DNA from: Nitrosomonas sp. Nm34
GTDB taxonomy: Bacteria; Pseudomonadota; Gammaproteobacteria; Burkholderiales; Nitrosomonadaceae
Direction: 5' to 3'
DNA: 64,000 nucleotides
NCBI RefSeq assembly: GCF_900113925.1
Contig: NZ_FORD01000001.1
Span: forward strand, 178,297-242,296
The notes beneath the pieces are model-generated. The model saw only the letters and a list, made by a program, of their open reading frames with translations. It did not search any database and had not been told where the DNA came from. A program made the position numbers and the translations under genes. This document shows positions 58,922-64,000 of the stretch, in pieces (the first letter of the stretch is position 1; the number at the start of each line of letters is the position of its first letter).

Positions 58922-59653
58922 TTACGCTGAATAATGATCTTTATGCAATTGTAAAACAAGCATTCTCAAACCTTGACTAAAAGCAGGCAAATTGGAACGT
59001 TCCAGGAATACACACAGCTTACCCGACAGCTTGCAATAGCGTTTAACGGCAAAATAATCATCATGACTGACACAGTCGACCGGGCAAATAACCATGTTAA
59101 CCCGATCTAGTAATGGATATAAATGATCTCTTTTACTTTCTGGATTACCACGATAGATCATGAAGCATCCTCCCGCCGCTTCTACCAGCTGAAGATAGTC
59201 TGGGTAAAGCGTAGCACGCCCACCCACGCATAAAACAGTTTGCCCGGCAAGGTTAAGGTTAGTACCGTGCATTTCGGTGATCTCCTGGCTAGCATTAGAC
59301 TGGATCATCGGCTTTGCCTTGATCAGTGGAACCCATTCTGTCTCCGGCCTTATGTTTACATTGGAATAGACTCCTTTCCCGGGAAAATGGCCATGAATTA
59401 TCGGGAGAGGCTCTTGTTCAGAGACAGGCCGGATGACAGTATACGCTACTGCTCTAAAGGCGGACAGCCTTGCACGCAAGGTATCTCTTCGCCAAAATAG
59501 CCTGCGGAGGTAAGCAAATTTCTTCTCAAGATTATCTGTACAGTATTTTATGATAAGCGAAGAGCGATGAAAATGATCGCGCAACGCATTGCCGGAGAAA
59601 TTATCTATTCCATAAAAGGCAAGTGAAAAGAAGGGTTTCTTTAAATATCTCAT
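58922..59653 (-). CDS. DUF2325 domain protein
   Basis: 243 residues. The C-terminal 100 residues are the DUF2325 domain: AGQTVLCVGGRATLYPDYL, then VNMVICPVDCVSHDDYFAVK and KLCVFLERSNL. The N-terminal half is basic and unrecognised. Function unknown. Lies 173 bp downstream of hemP on the same strand, so iron-linked co-expression is possible. Confidence 0.8.
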   Translation of the reverse strand: MRYLKKPFFSLAFYGIDNFSGNALRDHFHRSSLIIKYCTDNLEKKFAYLRRLFWRRDTLRARLSAFRAVAYTVIRPVSEQEPLPIIHGHFPGKGVYSNVNIRPETEWVPLIKAKPMIQSNASQEITEMHGTNLNLAGQTVLCVGGRATLYPDYLQLVEAAGGCFMIYRGNPESKRDHLYPLLDRVNMVICPVDCVSHDDYFAVKRYCKLSGKLCVFLERSNLPAFSQGLRMLVLQLHKDHYSA

Positions 59654-59826
59654 AGCCCATACCCCTTAAATTGACAAAAAAATTGGCTGGCTTGCCCAGA
59701 AGAAGTTAGGCTGGCTGGCTAAAATAGTCACTGGCAGAGGAGAGAGTACTTCCAGTGACTGATGAGAAACTGTTTTATCCGGCTATAGGTTTTTTTGTTT
59801 TGCAAGGAAATATTTAATTTTACTCA

Positions 59827-60012
59827 TTATTTCGTTAGGATCAGCTTACCATTACGTGTACGGCGTAATCGATACTGTTCGCCTCGGTGTTGAATAAGCA
59901 CTTCATTACCGGCTACAAACAAGCTATCACTGCTGATTGGCTTATATGGATCACGCATGAGTAAAGAGTGTGATTCCGTAACAACCTGCAAATTACTATT
60001 CGATCTATTCAT
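59827..60012 (-). CDS. hemP: Hemin uptake protein HemP
   Basis: 61 residues ending GEQYRLRRTRNGKLILTK, with SDSLFVAGNEVLIQH before it; this is the HemP family pattern. HemP acts as a regulator or accessory in haem uptake. No haem receptor or transporter gene is adjacent. Its promoter carries a textbook Fur site. Confidence 0.9.
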   Translation of the reverse strand: MNRSNSNLQVVTESHSLLMRDPYKPISSDSLFVAGNEVLIQHRGEQYRLRRTRNGKLILTK

Positions 60013-60034
60013 AGCAGCTGATATTCAATAATGT

Positions 60035-60055
60035 TAATGAGAATGATTCTCATTA
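60035..60055 (-). promoter_or_regulatory. Fur box of hemP
   Basis: A 21-bp palindrome, perfect apart from its single central base, containing GAGAATGATTCTC. It overlaps the predicted -10 element, so Fur-iron would block polymerase. Confidence 0.9.
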
Positions 60056-60079
60056 TATATAAAAAAATGAGTGATGCAA
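60052..60079 (-). promoter_or_regulatory. hemP promoter
   Basis: On the minus strand TTGCAT (60074-60079) and TATAAT (60052-60057) are 16 bp apart, about 40 bp upstream of the hemP start. Confidence 0.65.
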
Positions 60080-60311
60080 GCGCTTGTTAAAATATTTTCT
60101 AAAAATTCCCTTCAGCCTGCAAAGAGCCACAGCATCGGCCATTGGTGTCGATAACAACCTCTCCGCTCAAGAATCCACTAAAATGAGTGAATTATTACGT
60201 CATTGAGAGTGATGATTATGAGTACACTCTTCATATTCTGAACGCATCAAAAATATTAAATAAACAGCAAGATAAGATTTCTCCCCTATTTAATCAGTCT
60301 GGAAAAAAACC

Positions 60312-61060
60312 ATGACCAACCCGCTCTGCTTTGTACTCATGCCTTTTGGGCAAAAACCGACGACTGGCGGCAAGATGCTTGATTTTGATGCGGTTTATCA
60401 TGGCTGATCGAATCAGCTATCCTGGCAGCCGATTACGCACCAATACGAGCTGCCGAGGAAATGACCGGTGGTATCATCCATAAACCAATGTGCGAACGTC
60501 TGATATTATGCGAATACGCTCTCACTTATCTCACCACGACCAACGCCAACGTTTTCTACGAACTCGGCTTGCGCCATGCTGCACAGCCCTCTTCGCCGTA
60601 TCACTTTTCATCAAGAACACAGGCCGGCCTCCCTTTAATGTTACGCCGCCACGTTGCATACCTTATGGTATCGGTACAAATGACAAGCCTGTCAATATCG
60701 CAAGAATTACTCAAATCCTGACAAAACAATTTTAAGAAGTATTTAAGCAAGCACACGACGGACAGCCCCATCTATCAATTAATCAATGGTTTTGGAAGAG
60801 ATATATTCCGTGAGCGCGCTGTCTATCAGAGCAGATCAAAAAATTAGCTGAAGCTCGCAAGCAGGGATTGGATGCGGTATGTACGATAGAGCATAGCCTT
60901 GACACGATTGCGGATACCGAGAGTTACGGCGAGCATCATGGGAATCCAAAACCACGCCCGAAATCTACGATTAATCAGTGAGGCAAGCAAATATAGAGGG
61001 GCGCTGCTCGGATGGAAAGAGGAAATGGAAGCCGAGCTAATAAGCTATGCAGGCAAGTAA
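60312..61060 (+). pseudogene. Decayed DUF4071-like (TRAFs-binding/TPR) gene
   Basis: Starts TNPLCFVLMPFGQKP, shifts frame near 60400 into LIESAILAADYAPIRAAEEM and HKPMCERLILCEYAL..NANVFYELGLRHA, shifts again near 60590 into VSLFIKNTGRPPF, then continues in fragments with further stops to about 61060. At least two frameshifts. The pieces match the N-terminal domain of large tetratricopeptide proteins of unknown function (recalled pattern, not searched). Confidence 0.7.
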
Positions 61061-61105
61061 TGAGCGAAGCTACGTTTTTACCAGCACCTATGAGCAAAGT
61101 ATTGC

Positions 61106-62092
61106 TTAAAACCCTTTTAACGCCATTTTGCCAATCATCCTGCCGCCAGCAACTTGATCAAATGCGGCTTGCAGCGTTTCAACACTGAGCTGTCCGCCCT
61201 GCTGAGTCAGGATGGAGCGGATACTCCCCGCGTCAACGGTTTGTGCCAGGCGCTGCAGATAGGCACCTTGCTGCGATTGATCTGATGTTTTGAACATCGC
61301 CCGGGTAAACATGAATTCCCAATGAAAACTTGCGCTTTTGTTTTTAAAACGATTCATATCCATCGGCTGACGATGGCTCACCAAGGCACAGACTTTACCA
61401 AAGGGTCGAATACAAGCAGCCATATTATCAAGATGGCTATCCGTATCGGCAGCACACAAAACCCAATCCACCTCCTCCTCAAGTTGCGGGCGTAACGGCT
61501 GGTTATGGTCTATCACCTGATCTGCACCCAATTGCCTGCACCAAGCTTGACTGTCAGCACGTGAAGCCGTCGCAATCACCCTACCCCCCACTTGCTTAGC
61601 CAATTGAGTCGCCATGGAACCTACCCCACCTGCACCGCCAATAATCAATATACGTTTGCCTTGATTAGCAGCTGCATCCAGGCTCATACCCAAATGGTCA
61701 AACAGGGCTTCAGAAGCAGTCAACCCGACCAACGGCATGGCCGCTGCCTCCAGATCAGACAAGCTTTGCGGTGCTTTGGCAACCAAGCGACTATCTACGG
61801 CTTGTTGTTCAGCAAAGCATCCCGTGCGCATGACATCACCCGCATAAAATACCCGATCACCCACCGCAAAGCCCTCAACCCGTGCACCTGTTGCCAACAC
61901 TTCACCGCAGGCATCAAATCCTAGAATTTTCAATCCGGCCTGATCCGGCTTGATACTAGCCTTGAGTTTAATATCGACAGGGTTCACTGCCACTGCTTTT
62001 ACCCGCACCAACAGATCGTAATCACCAATAGCGGGATCAGGAAATTCAGATAATTCAAAACCTTGTTGAGAATTTATACCTAGTGCGCGCAT
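61106..62092 (-). CDS. MDR-superfamily zinc-independent oxidoreductase (quinone oxidoreductase-like)
   Basis: 328 residues. N-terminal MRALGINSQQGFELSEF, LRVKAVAVNPVDIK-like segment (VRVKAVAVNPVDIKLK), cofactor fold ILIIGGAGGVGSMATQLAKQ. No structural-zinc cysteine cluster. Likely NADPH-dependent enone or quinone reductase of the zinc-type ADH-like group; substrate unknown. Confidence 0.88.
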   Translation of the reverse strand: MRALGINSQQGFELSEFPDPAIGDYDLLVRVKAVAVNPVDIKLKASIKPDQAGLKILGFDACGEVLATGARVEGFAVGDRVFYAGDVMRTGCFAEQQAVDSRLVAKAPQSLSDLEAAAMPLVGLTASEALFDHLGMSLDAAANQGKRILIIGGAGGVGSMATQLAKQVGGRVIATASRADSQAWCRQLGADQVIDHNQPLRPQLEEEVDWVLCAADTDSHLDNMAACIRPFGKVCALVSHRQPMDMNRFKNKSASFHWEFMFTRAMFKTSDQSQQGAYLQRLAQTVDAGSIRSILTQQGGQLSVETLQAAFDQVAGGRMIGKMALKGF

Positions 62093-62200
62093 ATGATGTA
62101 AAAATATAAAATAGATTTTTCAATTGAGAGTTAATGGATAATACATTTTACCCGACTCCAGTTATCTTCTGCTTAAAGGGTAGCGTCCCGTTTTTCTGAT

Positions 62201-62419
62201 TCATCTCGCTCCTTTGCCTTGCTCAATGAAGTGATGCACGAAGTCCAAGTAGTCTCTTGATCCGGGGATACTGCTCTTTCGCGTCTTGATTGAATCCTCA
62301 ACTGTCTCGAGTGCCTTGATCCAGTCAGATATTTTCAATGGTTGTTCTTGTATCGTGCCGTCGTCCGATGTTATTTGCTCAAAAATTTCCTCAGGCGCTT
62401 GAAATAAGTTGTTTATCAA
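62201..62419 (-). CDS. Small hypothetical protein
   Basis: 72 residues, acidic (EEIFEQITSDDGT). Starts TTG 62419 with AGAGGA 12 bases away, so the start is uncertain. Follows the 62428 ORF by 8 bp. No family recognised. Confidence 0.4.
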   Translation of the reverse strand: MINNLFQAPEEIFEQITSDDGTIQEQPLKISDWIKALETVEDSIKTRKSSIPGSRDYLDFVHHFIEQGKGAR

Positions 62420-62427
62420 TTTGGCTA

Positions 62428-62643
62428 TTATCCTCTCGCGCTCATTTGTCTTGGAAATGTCCGGCCCTCCGCCCCCCGCTCTCTTTCGCGTTTGGATAAG
62501 CGCCGATCTATAATTTGAGAATCGGTGAGTATCTGCCCTTTGCTCTTGGCTTCATCGTCGGCTTGACAAATCATTTGTTCAATTTGGAAGAGCAGGCCAG
62601 CATAAAACGAATCTTTCATGCGGTCTCTCGGCTTGTTTTTCAT
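62428..62643 (-). CDS. Small hypothetical protein
   Basis: 71 residues, charged, with SKRERERGAEGR near the end. ATG 62643 has GGATAG upstream. Tandem with the 62201 ORF. Unknown function; a two-gene unit is possible. Confidence 0.45.
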   Translation of the reverse strand: MKNKPRDRMKDSFYAGLLFQIEQMICQADDEAKSKGQILTDSQIIDRRLSKRERERGAEGRTFPRQMSARG

Positions 62644-62996
62644 CTTCTATCCCTAGCGAACAATTAAATTTGGCAGTATAGTTAACGGCTCACAAAAAGA
62701 GCCGGCATGATCTTTGAGCAGCTTATTCATCTTTCGCAAGAACTGATAGTACCAGAGTGATACGAGCAATGAAATAAGGAATTGCTCTTATTGCATGCCA
62801 ATACTCTCTTTGCACACCACACCCAATGCCCGCCAGCTTTTGAGCAGTCATAGCGGCGCAATACGCTTCGTTATTACACCCTACAGCATTGTATATACTT
62901 TGCAATAATTAACACCTTTTCCCTACTTCCCCAGTTTTTTCAATTTATTGTGGGAGCAAACAGCTGAAGCTTATTGAGACCTTCAATTAGCATTTA
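62644..62996. other. Gap with hairpin; no convincing gene
   Basis: CGGCTC (62686-62691) and GAGCCG (62699-62704) form a short hairpin. A 60-codon minus-strand frame with a TTG start (62723-62905) lacks a ribosome binding site and is not called. Confidence 0.45.
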
Positions 62997-63010
62997 TTGA
63001 CATAAATCAA
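62997..63010 (+). promoter_or_regulatory. FNR box 1 (imperfect)
   Basis: TTGACATAAATCAA differs from the FNR consensus TTGAT-N4-ATCAA by one base. It lies 32 bp (start to start) upstream of the perfect site. Confidence 0.75.
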
Positions 63011-63028
63011 TAATTGAGGTTGGTTTCA

Positions 63029-63042
63029 TTGATCTAAATCAA
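63029..63042 (+). promoter_or_regulatory. FNR box 2 (perfect)
   Basis: TTGATCTAAATCAA matches the consensus exactly and is extended by TTTCA/TGAAA into a 24-bp palindrome. Predicted target of the fnr product encoded at 37241-37984 or a paralogue. Confidence 0.88.
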
Positions 63043-63131
63043 TGAAACTAAACACGATTCGGCTCATATTTATAACCTTGAATCGGTTCATATTTTTTAT
63101 GTTTACAGATAATATAGGAGTAAATAGGAAT

Positions 63132-63257
63132 ATGAGTTCATTAAACAATACAAGAAGCGATGCTGAAACACTTAAATATTTTGCTATCAATATCGCAGTC
63201 ATATTCGGCGTAACGGTAGCTTTAATTATGATATCAGAATACTTTGCCGGCACTTAA
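63132..63257 (+). CDS. 41-residue single-span membrane protein
   Basis: ATG 63132 follows AGGAGTAAATAGGA. The product starts MSSLNNTRSDAETLKYF, has one transmembrane helix (AINIAVIFGVTVALIMI) and ends SEYFAGT. The frame could be extended to ATG 63042, but that start lies inside FNR box 2. Single-span peptides of this size are often subunits of respiratory complexes; that is only a suggestion. Tandem FNR sites imply induction at low oxygen. Confidence 0.6.
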   Translation: MSSLNNTRSDAETLKYFAINIAVIFGVTVALIMISEYFAGT

Positions 63258-63317
63258 GACCGATTTTCCAACGGGTATGCAGCATGAAATTCTGCTGCAC
63301 TGTCTCGGATGCGATAA

Positions 63318-63348
63318 ACCCTGCCGAACCATACTGATCCGGCAGGGT
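63318..63348 (+). terminator. Strong GC-rich hairpin after the micro-protein
   Basis: ACCCTGCCG (63318-63326) and CGGCAGGGT (63340-63348), perfect 9-bp stem, 13-base loop, 60 bp past the stop at 63257. No T-run. Confidence 0.55.
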
Positions 63349-63525
63349 AATCTGGAAATAAGCTCGAATTATGAAGAATTATGAATGCATGTTTGAGACG
63401 CATGTACTTTTTCAAAGCATTACCGAGATCACCCATTAGTCATTGCTACGGTACTGAGCAGTTAAATAATCTTCCCGAGATAGGGTCATTTTATTCGGCA
63501 GTTCAAACAAATGAGCAAGCGCAGC

Positions 63526-63580
63526 ACCCAACGCAAGATTAGCCAAGCATAGCGGAGTCCGCTGCAACGATTTGTTAGGC
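63526..63580 (-). other. attC-like recombination site
   Basis: Read on the minus strand: GCCTAAC (R'', fits RYYYAAC), an imperfect palindromic interior with AGCGGACTCCGCT, then GTTGGGT (R', fits GTTRRRY). 55 bp, within the attC size range. It lies 20 bp downstream of the fic stop in the correct orientation for an integron gene cassette. No integrase gene is in the window. Confidence 0.65.
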
Positions 63581-63599
63581 AAAATAGCTAACCATAAAA

Positions 63600-63824
63600 T
63601 TATTCTTTTCGCGCATTATGGCTAAGTACTCGCTTAAAAATCTCAGTTAGGCTTTGGTATTGAACGTAAAAGCCATCTATATTTGCTTTAATCCATTCAC
63701 ATTGAGAAATTGATGACCAATCCAAAGTGTACCCGTTATAAGCTGCTAAATGCTCAAAAAATATACGCTGAACACGCCCATTCCCTTCTCTAAAGGGATG
63801 TATTACATTAAGGGTCTTAGGAAG
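63600..63824 (-). pseudogene. Fic-family protein C-terminal fragment
   Basis: The frame upstream of TAA 63600 encodes LNVIHPFREGNGRVQRIF, the Fic motif HPFREGNGRxxR, and 55 more residues ending HNARKE. Fic enzymes AMPylate target proteins and often act as toxins. The N-terminal part is cut off by transposase-derived DNA starting about 63812-63825. Confidence 0.85.
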
Positions 63825-64000
63825 TTAAAGCGGGTTTAGACGTAATAATTTAAGAATTTGAAGATAGAGATTATCATGTCGATGATTAAAACGAAATTCG
63901 GTTTTTTTCAAGTGAAGATAAAAAGTATGCTCAGGCACGCCATTGAATTTTGCCAAACGTCTTTTTGCGAAACTCCAGAAAGATTCGATACCGTTAATAT
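63825..64000 (-). mobile_element. IS1595-type transposase, C-terminal part, running off the right edge
   Basis: Minus-strand frame NGIESFWSFAKRRLAKFNG, then HTFYLHLKKTEFRFNHR, ending RLNPL TAA. This is the C-terminal pattern of IS1595/ISXO2-like transposases. The IS is inserted in the fic gene; the left IS end is probably at about 63812 (GGGTCTTAGGAAGTT). Confidence 0.85.

Noticed and set aside
62723..62905. 60-codon minus-strand frame with TTG start
   Set aside because: No ribosome binding site and no similarity I can name; the hairpin at 62686 lies in its downstream flank.
63254..63436. 60-codon minus-strand frame
   Set aside because: It covers the GC-rich hairpin after the micro-protein and lacks a ribosome binding site.
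1..64000. tRNA and rRNA genes
   Set aside because: No cloverleaf with GTTCRANYC-type T-arm or rRNA motif was recognised by eye; a dedicated scan could still find one.

Overview
The window looks like a chromosomal stretch of a betaproteobacterium, most likely a Nitrosomonas-type ammonia oxidiser. This is inferred from the rpsB-tsf-pyrH-frr-uppS-cdsA-dxr-rseP-bamA-skp order, protein character and moderate GC; no database search was possible. It mixes a conserved housekeeping core with repeat-rich accessory DNA at both ends.

Layout. 1-7.5 kb: a trehalose synthase-maltokinase gene running off the left edge, a secreted Cys/His protein of unknown function, and a pyruvate decarboxylase/alcohol dehydrogenase pair. 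8-13 kb: a secreted-looking protein with ten 66-bp repeats, a long gene-poor gap, a stand-alone FecR-like protein and a Cys-rich exported protein. 13.6-16.4 kb: two exported proteins (one an alpha/beta hydrolase) in visibly more GC-rich DNA. 16.7-24 kb: EEP nuclease-family protein, rdgC, an ornithine-decarboxylase-type gene with a 21-codon upstream ORF, and mutS. 24.3-37 kb: a long minus-strand block for protein folding, outer membrane biogenesis, isoprenoid/phospholipid synthesis and translation. 37.2-40 kb: fnr, a small lipoprotein cytochrome c, an internally deleted IS and a DUF454 protein. 40-56 kb: FKBP, a large AsmA-like DUF748 protein, mutY, 5-formyl-THF cyclo-ligase, ubiX, hprK-ptsN-hpf, rof, an OmpA lipoprotein, an S49 peptidase, rfbBD, tilS and accA. 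56-60 kb: a cupredoxin/beta-propeller protein, a DUF2325 protein and Fur-controlled hemP. 60.3-64 kb: a decayed gene, an MDR oxidoreductase, small unknown ORFs, a micro-protein behind two FNR boxes, and an attC-like site after a fic gene fragment that is cut by an IS1595-type transposase.

The most striking unifying feature is a family of ~102-bp palindromic mobile repeats with termini ATTCCATTTCTAAATCAAA. There are eleven full-length or nearly full-length copies plus one partial copy, in both orientations, nearly always between genes. Several are flanked by matching 3-bp TNA sequences, which suggests MITE-type transposition. Two further short inverted-repeat element families are present. Several operons lack expected members (lpxD, lpxA and lpxB around fabZ; rpoN beside hpf; rfbA and rfbC beside rfbBD), and repeats sit at two of these places.

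No rRNA, tRNA or CRISPR array was recognised. Starts were chosen by ribosome binding sites and family lengths and differ in places from the longest open frame.
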